Assembly: GCA_902802755.1 (NCBI GenBank) | Contig: CADCNH010000004.1 | Location: 1-64,000, forward strand | From: an uncultured Bacteroidota bacterium | Lineage (GTDB): Bacteria; Bacteroidota; Bacteroidia; Bacteroidales; WCHB1-69 | DNA: 64,000 nt | Reading direction: 5' to 3' | Part shown: positions 37,007-44,328 of the stretch, piece after piece | How positions within the stretch are numbered: the first letter of the stretch is position 1 | Layout of the letters: each line of letters begins with the position of its first letter | Made by a program: the position numbers and the translations under genes | Notes under the pieces: model-generated | The model's input: the letters and a program-made list of their open reading frames with translations, nothing else | Told to the model about the DNA's origin: nothing | Databases searched by the model: none

Positions 37007-39181
37007 TTATTGTAATCTAATCAGTGTTGAACCTGTGGTAGCTTTGCTGTCGGTGGTCAGTTGTACGGCATAGACTCCGGTTTTCAAGGCGGAAAGGTCG
37101 ATGTCGCTTTTGCCGCTTTGCGAAAGCAATAGGCGGCCATCAAGTGAATAGATTTTGAAGACCATCTGTTGCGGAATATTGTCACCGAAGTCGGCATAAA
37201 GGTGGTGGTGCTCCAAACGGAAAGTGACCTTTTGCGGCTGGTTTTTGCTCAGTTCAGGGATACTGGTGGATAGGTTCAGCACTTCAAGAAGTCCTTGATA
37301 AGCGTCGATTTGTCCGTGTCCGTATGTATTGTTTGGATACGAAAGTGTGTTTTCGGGGTGTGTGGAGGTATGACTGATAACTTCCAGCACCTGTTCGGGC
37401 GTGAGGTCGGGTTTAGCTTGCAACCATAGGGCAATGACGCCAGCCACCACGGGTGATGCCATTGAGGTTCCTGACTCTGCTAAGTAATAGTAAGTCTGAC
37501 CATTGTAAGTTCCTGTATAGGTAAGATTTTTTCGCATACCTGCGAAATCCTCGTAGAAGCTGTTGTAGGCAGCGTTGATATTGAACCCTGGTGCGACGAC
37601 ATCGGGCTTGGTAAGTCCATTGAAGGTGGGGCCGCAGGAAGAAAATTTGGTGATTTGGCCCATTTGTTCTGGGGCAAGGGTAATATAGTCGTCGTTGACC
37701 TGTCCGTCAATGTTGACGAAGTTGTTCTTGTATCCTGTGGCTCCTACGGCAATGATGCCGGGCAGCATGGCGGGCCAAGTAATGGAATAACCAGGCTTGG
37801 CGAAACTGTATTGAGGCACGTTGGTGACATTGAGGAAGGGACTGTAGGAGATGTCGCTGTACATATAGGCAGGATAATTGCTGGTGAGTAGCACCGTGGC
37901 GCCGCAGAGCAGTAGATAAACAGCATTGGGCATTGTGCCGTGGATATGATAAACGGATCCGCGTGGGTCTTGATATGGGCTTTGCACCACTTCGAGTTGT
38001 ATTTCACCCATACTCACTGTGGTGGAGAACTGGCTGCCAGCTGCATCGATACTGTCGGTGTTGAAGGCGATAGTACCTTCGATGCCGCCTCCTGCAAGTC
38101 CTACGCCCATGAAATCGAAACGCACATATTGGTTGCCAGGGGTGACAAGGTCGATGTCGATAATCTGGCCGCCATGGAGGCCGTTCTTGATGCCTGTGCC
38201 TGCTTGGAAGTCGTTGGCACTTTTTTCAAGGTAGCACGAGCGGGTGCCATCATTGCCAGCCGACGAAACAATAATACGGCCAGGTCCTGTCAGTGCCTGC
38301 ATGGCTTCGCCTTCGAGTACACGTTGAGAGGTGAAAATAACGCTCTCACCGCTGCTGAAGTTCACCACACAAGGCTTGCCTTCGGCTGTTGCACGGTCGA
38401 AAATTTTCTTGAAGCCCAACACAGCAACTGCCGAGGTGTTCTCGTCGGGGTTGGCAAACTGCTCGCGGTCGGAGTTGAAGTCCACCAGATAGATGTCAGC
38501 TTCAGGGGCCATTCCTTGGTATTGACCATTTACCGCTGAGCCGGTCATGATGCCGGCCACATGGGTACCGTGAATACCATTTCGAGAGTAAAGAGAATGC
38601 TGCTGGGCGGCAATCTCGCTGGAACTCACCAACGCATGGCCGTATGTGCCATCGGCATTAGGCCATTGGAAATCATAATAATAGCTGATGCGCAAGTCTC
38701 CATTGACATCACGGAAAGCGGGATGAGTGAAATCGAAATAGCAGTCGAAGACTCCTGCCACTACACCTGCACCCGTGTATGCCTGTGGGAGGTTGGTGCC
38801 AGCATAGACGCCGGTGGCATTTATTTGTTGCGGAGTGACATCCATCAGTGGCTGCGGCATACGCTCTGCCTCAATACGCTCGATAGTGTCGTTGTTCGAC
38901 AACGGGCCCACTTCGCTGAGTGGAATGCTCACAATGTAGATTCGCTCCACGTTGTCAATGAGGCGACATCCGTGCCGCTCAAAGAATGCAGGAGCATCAC
39001 AGGCTATGGACAGTGTGGCCAAGGCGTTGACACTCCTGTGACTGTCTTTGGCCGCCGTGTTGACAACCATCTCTGTCAGATATGTCGATACTTTGCTTTT
39101 GTTTATTAAATTTTGTGCTGATGCTGTGATTCCTATCAAGAATGCCATCAGTATCAAATTTGCTTTAAATATTATTTTCAT
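37007..39181 (-). CDS. Secreted S8 (subtilisin-like) peptidase with T9SS sorting domain
   Basis: This 724-residue extracellular serine protease has a signal peptide ending ITASAQ (~23) and a propeptide-like N-terminal domain (to ~130). The catalytic triad is visible: Asp in VVAGVFDCYFDFTHP (~148), His in GIHGTHVAGIMTGS (~205), and Ser in ESGTSMASPVVAGVIALWL (~572). A beta-rich insert lies between. The last ~75 residues (HLYADFGDNIPQQMVFKIYS then LDGRLLLSQ, ending GVYAVQLTT-GSTLIRLQ) form a type A Por-secretion C-terminal domain, so it leaves through T9SS. This is the one clear T9SS substrate in the window. It converges with the bifunctional nuclease gene, only 3 bases apart. Likely role: extracellular protein degradation. 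Confidence 0.93.
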   Translation of the reverse strand: MKIIFKANLILMAFLIGITASAQNLINKSKVSTYLTEMVVNTAAKDSHRSVNALATLSIACDAPAFFERHGCRLIDNVERIYIVSIPLSEVGPLSNNDTIERIEAERMPQPLMDVTPQQINATGVYAGTNLPQAYTGAGVVAGVFDCYFDFTHPAFRDVNGDLRISYYYDFQWPNADGTYGHALVSSSEIAAQQHSLYSRNGIHGTHVAGIMTGSAVNGQYQGMAPEADIYLVDFNSDREQFANPDENTSAVAVLGFKKIFDRATAEGKPCVVNFSSGESVIFTSQRVLEGEAMQALTGPGRIIVSSAGNDGTRSCYLEKSANDFQAGTGIKNGLHGGQIIDIDLVTPGNQYVRFDFMGVGLAGGGIEGTIAFNTDSIDAAGSQFSTTVSMGEIQLEVVQSPYQDPRGSVYHIHGTMPNAVYLLLCGATVLLTSNYPAYMYSDISYSPFLNVTNVPQYSFAKPGYSITWPAMLPGIIAVGATGYKNNFVNIDGQVNDDYITLAPEQMGQITKFSSCGPTFNGLTKPDVVAPGFNINAAYNSFYEDFAGMRKNLTYTGTYNGQTYYYLAESGTSMASPVVAGVIALWLQAKPDLTPEQVLEVISHTSTHPENTLSYPNNTYGHGQIDAYQGLLEVLNLSTSIPELSKNQPQKVTFRLEHHHLYADFGDNIPQQMVFKIYSLDGRLLLSQSGKSDIDLSALKTGVYAVQLTTDSKATTGSTLIRLQ

Positions 39182-39277
39182 GTATCAGTTAAATCACTAT
39201 TATTTTTTTAAGAAATATACTATAAATCAATTTATTATGTTAAATTTTTATGGCTTTGATGTATTTGGAAGCAAATG

Positions 39278-39285
39278 CAAAGGTA
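39278..39285 (-). promoter_or_regulatory. -7 box (TACCTTTG) for the S8 peptidase
   Basis: It matches TAnnTTTG on the minus strand about 97 nt before the ATG at 39181. It lies back to back with the MATE promoter at 39346. Confidence 0.5.
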
Positions 39286-39345
39286 CAAAAATTTTTTTCA
39301 ACAATTAAACAGTTCAACAACTCAACAATTCAACTGTTTTTTTCG

Positions 39346-39353
39346 TATTTTTG
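39346..39353 (+). promoter_or_regulatory. -7 box (TATTTTTG) immediately before the MATE gene
   Basis: TATTTTTG ends 4 nt before the ATG at 39358. With the usual 5-7 nt from box to transcript start, the mRNA would begin at or next to the A of ATG, so a leaderless transcript is predicted. Confidence 0.6.
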
Positions 39354-39357
39354 CACC

Positions 39358-40686
39358 ATGTTGAAAACCTCTGTTACCAATCGTGAAATATGGCGTATTG
39401 CCTATCCCATTATGCTGGGCAATCTGGCACAAACTGTCATCACTTTTACCGACACGGCTTTCTTGGGACATTTGGGCACTATAGAACTGAGTGCGTCGAT
39501 GATGGCAGGCTTGTTCTATTACGTATTCACTACGCTGGCAATGGGTTTTGCGGTGGGCATCCAAATCTTCATCGCCCGACGCTATGGTGAAGGTAATCTG
39601 AAACAGATTGGCGTGGTTTTCCAGCATGGGGCTCTTTTCGTCATGCTACTCGGTTTATTGTTACTCAGTCTTTTGTTTTTTTTCAGCGATGGATTGATGA
39701 ATATTATCATTGAGTCGGAGAATATTTACGTGGCTTCCATGAAATACCTGGATATCAGGCGTTTTGGCATTGTTTTCGTGGTGTTCAATTTTCTATTCCG
39801 TTCGTTCTATGTGGGTATCAGTAATACCAAGGTTATCACGTATTCCACCCTTCTCATGGCGGTGGTCAATATTTTCTTCGACTGGGGTCTGATATTCGGG
39901 AACTGTGGTTTGCCCGAAATGGGCATAGGCGGTGCGGCCTTGGCTTCGCTGTTGGCAGAGTTGACAGCTTTCTGTTTCTTCTGGGTCTATACTTTTTTCA
40001 CCATTCCTCATGAGGAATATGGTATGTTCCGTTGGCACAAGCTGCAGCCTGCGCTGATGGGCAATATCTTGAAAGTGGCATTTCCCTGCATGATTCAGCG
40101 ACTGTTCTCCTTCGGGGCCTGGTTTGCCTTCTTTATTCTGATCGAAAAGATGGGCGAGACGGCTCTTGGGGTATCATCGGTGGTTCGCAGTACCTATATG
40201 ATTCTCATCATTCCGTGTTTCGCTTTTGCGGCCACAGCCAACACACTCACCAGCCGCATCATCGGCGAGGGCAAGAGCGATGAGGTGATGGCAATGCTTG
40301 GGAAGGTGGTGAAAAATGCTGTGCTTTGCTCTTTGGTTTTGGCCGTTTTCACAGCCATTTTCCCCGATCTTGTCCTGCGGATTTATACTGATGACCTCAA
40401 CTTGGTGGCGGCTGCCATTCCTTCGATTTATGTTATATGCGTAGCCACTATTTTGGGTTCTGTTGGTGTTATTTATTTTGAGGCGATTTCGGGTACTGGC
40501 AACACTTCGGCAGCCATGGCTTTGGAATTTGGAGTACTTATTGCCTATATGTTTTATATCTACTTGACAACCAGGGTTTCCACTATTGCCGTCGTTTGGA
40601 CCGCCGAGTGGTTCTATAATATTATCATTGGCTTTATCTCTTTTTGCTATATTTGGAAGGCCGACTGGCGGAAGCGGGCGATATAG
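39358..40686 (+). CDS. MATE family efflux transporter
   Basis: This ~442-residue inner-membrane protein has 12 predicted helices arranged as two MatE halves. Family features are NREIWRIAYPIMLGNLAQTVITFTDTAFLGHLG (TM1 region) and FAVGIQIFIARRYGEGN near residue 70. The second half begins around LMGNILKVAFPCMIQRLFSFGAWF (~235). It should export cationic compounds or metabolites using a sodium or proton gradient. I choose the ATG at 39358 rather than 39250: the longer version would translate the AT-rich ACAATTAAACAGTTCAACAA array and the promoter. Substrate unknown. Divergent from the S8 peptidase gene. Confidence 0.92.
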   Translation: MLKTSVTNREIWRIAYPIMLGNLAQTVITFTDTAFLGHLGTIELSASMMAGLFYYVFTTLAMGFAVGIQIFIARRYGEGNLKQIGVVFQHGALFVMLLGLLLLSLLFFFSDGLMNIIIESENIYVASMKYLDIRRFGIVFVVFNFLFRSFYVGISNTKVITYSTLLMAVVNIFFDWGLIFGNCGLPEMGIGGAALASLLAELTAFCFFWVYTFFTIPHEEYGMFRWHKLQPALMGNILKVAFPCMIQRLFSFGAWFAFFILIEKMGETALGVSSVVRSTYMILIIPCFAFAATANTLTSRIIGEGKSDEVMAMLGKVVKNAVLCSLVLAVFTAIFPDLVLRIYTDDLNLVAAAIPSIYVICVATILGSVGVIYFEAISGTGNTSAAMALEFGVLIAYMFYIYLTTRVSTIAVVWTAEWFYNIIIGFISFCYIWKADWRKRAI

Positions 40687-40727
40687 TTATTCTGTGCATC
40701 TGTTCTCACTTCCGCAACGTTTTGATT

Positions 40728-41810
40728 TTATGCCTTAGTGCAAACACTTTTTGCACTACGACTTTTATGAGATAATTCTTGTTCGTTTTTAATTTCGCTT
40801 TTAATCAATTCTTTAATTTCTTGTTCGGGGAAATCAAGTAAATATTCTGCGACGCCAATGGGTGCACTGGCAGTCTGCAACGCAATTTCCACTTCGTCAT
40901 TATCTTTATCAGCACATAAAATAATTCCTATTGATGGGTTTTCTCCTTCCAAACGAACATTTTTGTCAAGCAACGAGAGGTAAAATCCCATTTTGCTCAC
41001 ATATTCTGGTTTAAATTCTCCGATTTTCAGCTCAATAGCCACCAATGATTTAACACACCTGTTAAAAAATAACATATCCACAAAGTATTCTTTCCTGTTG
41101 AGTTCCAGTCTGTATTGGTTGCCTATAAATGAAAACCCATTACCAAGTTCTAGAATGAAGAAACGTATTTTTTCCATCAACAGTTTCTCAAGTTCGAGTT
41201 CTTTTAAGGGACGGTCAACTTCAAGAAAAGCAAGATTATAACGACTTTTTAAAATCTCTTCTGCCTGATTCTGCAGGTCATTTGGCATAACTTCCACAAA
41301 ATTATGTAGCTTTACTAATTTTTTCTGTCCGAACGCATCCGCCTTAATGTAATTCAACAAAACATTCCGAGACCAACCTAATGTAACTGCTTCTTTGGCA
41401 TAATACATCATTTCTTCTTGAGATGATAACCTGTTCATCAACAAAAGGTTATGTCCCCATGGTAAAACTGCAACAAGTTGTTGCAGTTTTTGGTCAGTAG
41501 AGGAAAAAGTATCATAAAATTGTTTCATATTCCACAGATTACGTGGCGAAAAACCCATATTTGGAAATTCTGTCTTCAAGTCGGAAGAAAGCCTCTTGAT
41601 AACAGCGCTACCGTATCCTTCTTCAATTCTACGTTCGGAAAGTTGTTTTCCAATATTCCAATATAATTGTATGACAGTACTATTCATTCTACGAGCCATT
41701 GATATCCTCGTATTCTTAATATCAGCATATAATTGATTTAATAAAGTGTGATATTCTTCCTCGTTTAGAATTCTTGAAATTTTCGTTTTAGAATGTTCTT
41801 TGTCAATCAT
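40728..41810 (-). CDS. PDDEXK nuclease domain protein (DUF1016/YhcG family)
   Basis: The 360-residue protein has an N-terminal helical DUF1016 domain (ISMARRMNSTVIQLYWNIGKQLSE near 36-60, FSPRNLWNMKQFYDTF near 95-112). The C-terminal nuclease core has the catalytic pattern Asp in YFVDMLFFN, then ELK in LVAIELKIGEFKPEYVSKMG (~265-285), followed by SIGIILCADKDNDEVEIAL. These proteins are predicted DNases found sporadically and often near restriction or mobile genes; their role is not settled. The coding region looks lower in GC than its neighbours, and no defence genes flank it, so I suspect a single horizontally acquired gene. Start ATG at 41810. Confidence 0.9.
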   Translation of the reverse strand: MIDKEHSKTKISRILNEEEYHTLLNQLYADIKNTRISMARRMNSTVIQLYWNIGKQLSERRIEEGYGSAVIKRLSSDLKTEFPNMGFSPRNLWNMKQFYDTFSSTDQKLQQLVAVLPWGHNLLLMNRLSSQEEMMYYAKEAVTLGWSRNVLLNYIKADAFGQKKLVKLHNFVEVMPNDLQNQAEEILKSRYNLAFLEVDRPLKELELEKLLMEKIRFFILELGNGFSFIGNQYRLELNRKEYFVDMLFFNRCVKSLVAIELKIGEFKPEYVSKMGFYLSLLDKNVRLEGENPSIGIILCADKDNDEVEIALQTASAPIGVAEYLLDFPEQEIKELIKSEIKNEQELSHKSRSAKSVCTKA

Positions 41811-41963
41811 GGTATTCTTGAATTAAATCTATATCTAACAGTTTAGTTTATAATAAAATGTATATCATTATTAATATTTGTAATAATAAAATATAAATAT
41901 TAGAAAAATAATGCAAATATACAAATTTTTTTTACTATTAAACAGATAGATAAAAAAATTTAT

Positions 41964-41971
41964 TACTTTTG
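41964..41971 (+). promoter_or_regulatory. -7 box (TACTTTTG) for the small membrane protein
   Basis: TACTTTTG matches TAnnTTTG and ends 20 nt before the ATG at 41992. No -33 TTG is visible in the AT-rich upstream stretch. Confidence 0.5.
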
Positions 41972-41991
41972 CACAATAAATACCCTTTGTC

Positions 41992-42183
41992 ATGGATAAA
42001 TACATTATTAGGATTGTTGTTTCCTCTATTTTTTTTGGCATTATTGCGGCATTGACAGGCAAAAAGAGCAAGATAGGCCCATATTGGTCATTTTTAATTG
42101 GTGCCGTATTGCAGTGTGTTGGATGGCTTATTGTGGCATGGGTTAGAGAAACTTATCCCAAATCTGTTGACAACGAACAATGA
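41992..42183 (+). CDS. Small two-helix membrane protein
   Basis: The 63-residue product has two hydrophobic stretches (IIRIVVSSIFFGIIAALTG at ~4-22 and WSFLIGAVLQCVGWLIVAWV at ~32-51), separated by a basic turn GKKSKIGP. It ends in a polar tail. I recognise no family. Support for it being real comes from the -7 box upstream, an ATG at proper distance and a clear membrane pattern. It stands alone between repeat DNA and the PDDEXK gene. Confidence 0.65.
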   Translation: MDKYIIRIVVSSIFFGIIAALTGKKSKIGPYWSFLIGAVLQCVGWLIVAWVRETYPKSVDNEQ

Positions 42184-42184
42184 A

Positions 42185-42305
42185 TAATTAGAAAATGTGC
42201 AAATTAGAATCATTAACCAATTAACCAATTAACTAATTTGCTAATTAACTAATTTAATTGGCACATTAGCACATTAATAATTAGCACATTAACTAATTAA
42301 CTAAT
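42185..42305. repeat. Intergenic ATTAACTAATTTGCTAATT array
   Basis: Degenerate units AACCAATT, AACTAATTTGCTAATT and GGCACATTAGCACATTA run across the gap and into the last codons of waaA. Same family as 4545 and 18061. Confidence 0.75.
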
Positions 42306-43528
42306 TTGCTCATTATTTTTTTGCAGCTTCCTAAATTGCTTTCCACATATTTTTTGCATATCTCACAAACAGCATTGTATGCTTCGGGCGAAGAAGCGTA
42401 GAGTTGGCACTTTTGCAGCATCTCTTCGTAGCTGGTGATGGAGAAAGCTCCCTGCAAAGCTACCAGTTGCACGGCTTCGTTGAACTTCTGGTATTTGGGG
42501 CCGAAGAAGAGGGGAACTCCAAAAACGGCGGCCTCCAGGATGTTGTGCAAGCCTGTTTCGAAAGCACCGCCAATGTAAGAAATATAACTGTATTTGTATA
42601 TCTTGCTCAATATGCCAATGGTGTCAATGACTAATACCCGATAGGCCGATAAATCTTTGCTGTCTTTTTCGGTATAGCAAACCGTGGAGAATTCTTGGAA
42701 CAGTTCTTTGATCTGTCCGATGTGCTTGGCGTCGGTGACATGTGGGGCCAGCACCAGCTTGTAATGGGCAGGCAGTTTTTCTAACAGTTGTTTTAGCAGT
42801 TGTTCATCCGGACCCCAGGTGCTGCCTGCTACAATCAGTTTGATGTCTTCTTTACAGAAATCCTGCACAAAGTCCAGCTCGTACTGCTGTCGCGAGATGT
42901 CATAAACCCGGTCGAAGCGGGTGTCGCCGGTGATTTCCACCTGGTCGATGCCGATGGAGTGGAGCAGGTCTCTGGAGGCCTCATTCTGCACAAAGAAATA
43001 AGTGCATTTTTTAAGCTGCTGGGCGAACCATTTGCCGTAGGGCTTAAAAAAGTATTGCGAGGGGCGGAAAATGGCGGAAATGTAGTAAAAAGGCACATGG
43101 TGGAGGCTGAGCTGGTGCATGTAGTTGTACCAGTATTCGTATTTCACGAAAACGGCTTTCTCCACGGGCACAATGTCCAGAAATCGTCGGGCATTGCGGG
43201 GAGTGTCGAGCGGCAGGTAGCAGATAATGTCGGCCACCTTGTCGTTTTTCTTCACTTCGTAACCTGAAGGGGAGAAAAAGGTGACCAGAATGGTGCATTC
43301 AGGATGCTGCTGACGGTATAGCTGCATCAGCGGCTTGCCTTGCTCAAACTCTCCCAACGAGGCTGCATGAAACCAAATGATATGTTCTTTTCCAGCACAT
43401 TGTCGGGCTAAGAAGTCAAACACCCCATGCCGTCCCTGTACCCATTGCCGGGCCTTAAAATTAAATAATGCAGCAAGGTGGATTGCTGCATTATAGAGAT
43501 GTATTGCGACAGAATATAAAAGTCTCAT
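42293..43528 (-). CDS. waaA: 3-deoxy-D-manno-octulosonic acid transferase
   Basis: WaaA (KdtA) transfers Kdo from CMP-Kdo to lipid A precursors, an inner-membrane step of lipopolysaccharide synthesis. The 411-residue length is normal for a GT-B enzyme of family GT30. The N-terminal membrane anchor is short. The acceptor-side signature WFHAASLGEFEQGKPL (about residues 52-67) contains the proposed catalytic Glu. Later motifs are VAGSTWGPDEQLL (~235), APHVTDAKHIGQI (~260) and the CMP-binding region SYIGGAFETGLHNILEAAVFGVP (~325-347). Its ATG lies 2 bases after the stop of the OMP gene, so it is the last gene of the hppA-OMP-waaA unit. The C-terminal residues are coded in repeat-like DNA. Confidence 0.95.
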   Translation of the reverse strand: MRLLYSVAIHLYNAAIHLAALFNFKARQWVQGRHGVFDFLARQCAGKEHIIWFHAASLGEFEQGKPLMQLYRQQHPECTILVTFFSPSGYEVKKNDKVADIICYLPLDTPRNARRFLDIVPVEKAVFVKYEYWYNYMHQLSLHHVPFYYISAIFRPSQYFFKPYGKWFAQQLKKCTYFFVQNEASRDLLHSIGIDQVEITGDTRFDRVYDISRQQYELDFVQDFCKEDIKLIVAGSTWGPDEQLLKQLLEKLPAHYKLVLAPHVTDAKHIGQIKELFQEFSTVCYTEKDSKDLSAYRVLVIDTIGILSKIYKYSYISYIGGAFETGLHNILEAAVFGVPLFFGPKYQKFNEAVQLVALQGAFSITSYEEMLQKCQLYASSPEAYNAVCEICKKYVESNLGSCKKIMSKLVN

Positions 43529-43530
43529 TT

Positions 43531-44319
43531 TTAGAAAGTATAGAAAGTGGATACTTTTTTCTTCTCATACAAAGGAATAATCCAGGCTACCTTAATACCA
43601 ATTAATCCACTGAATTTGGCCTTGGTGCCTTCGGTAGGGCCGAGGCCGATAATGTAATTGCGGTCGGGTTTGGTCCACATCTCGTGGAACTCGAGACCTG
43701 CATAGAAGCTGGCGACACGCACTCTTTGGATGAAGAGGTAACCGATGGACTGCGACATGTGGAAGCCCGTGGAGCGGCGGTCGTATGCCTTCTTGTAGTT
43801 GCCTCTCAGCATGGGTACGTAGTCAGCCGCCTGGCTGCCCATGTGTATCTTATGCTGGGCAATGCCAAAATCAGCATATAGTCTAATACCAGAGTTTTTC
43901 CAACGGTTGACAGGTATCACATAGCCAAAGCCGGCTGCCACATACCAATAGCGGCCTTCTATTTCTTTGTCAAGGTAGTCTTGGTTGCAGGTGCCATCGG
44001 AGTTATAGGTGTAGCCGTTGTGGTCTTTCAAATTGTCCAGTATGGTGTTGTCGCGCATGGCGGCACCAAAACAATAGTTGCCGCTGATGCCGAACAGCCA
44101 GTTGGAGGCTGTCTTGACGGTAATGCCTGTGCCCACGCTACCGTTCATCTTGAACAGCTGGCGAATACCACCAACAGGAAACTGCCACGACATGTTGACC
44201 TCAGTCCACACCATCGTTGATGCCGAATCCACAAAGGATTTGTCATACTTGATAGATTGGCCAACAAGCATAGCCGGCATCAACGACAGGAATAGTATGA
44301 GGACTTTTATTTTTCGCAT
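43531..44319 (-). CDS. Predicted outer-membrane beta-barrel protein
   Basis: I know no named family for this 262-residue protein. It has a signal peptide ending MLVGQ (~21). Barrel-like strands follow (VWTEVNMSWQFPVG, SVGTGITVKTASNWLFGISG, YWYVAAGFGYVIPV, GIRLYADFGIAQHKIHMG, VASFYAGLEFHEMWT), and KFSGLIGIKVAWIIPLY lies near the end. It lies between hppA (9 bp) and waaA (2 bp) and must be co-transcribed with them. Many Bacteroidetes have a similar outer-membrane protein in such settings; a role in envelope maintenance is inference only. Start ATG at 44319. Confidence 0.8.
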   Translation of the reverse strand: MRKIKVLILFLSLMPAMLVGQSIKYDKSFVDSASTMVWTEVNMSWQFPVGGIRQLFKMNGSVGTGITVKTASNWLFGISGNYCFGAAMRDNTILDNLKDHNGYTYNSDGTCNQDYLDKEIEGRYWYVAAGFGYVIPVNRWKNSGIRLYADFGIAQHKIHMGSQAADYVPMLRGNYKKAYDRRSTGFHMSQSIGYLFIQRVRVASFYAGLEFHEMWTKPDRNYIIGLGPTEGTKAKFSGLIGIKVAWIIPLYEKKKVSTFYTF

Positions 44320-44328
44320 ATTGCAATA

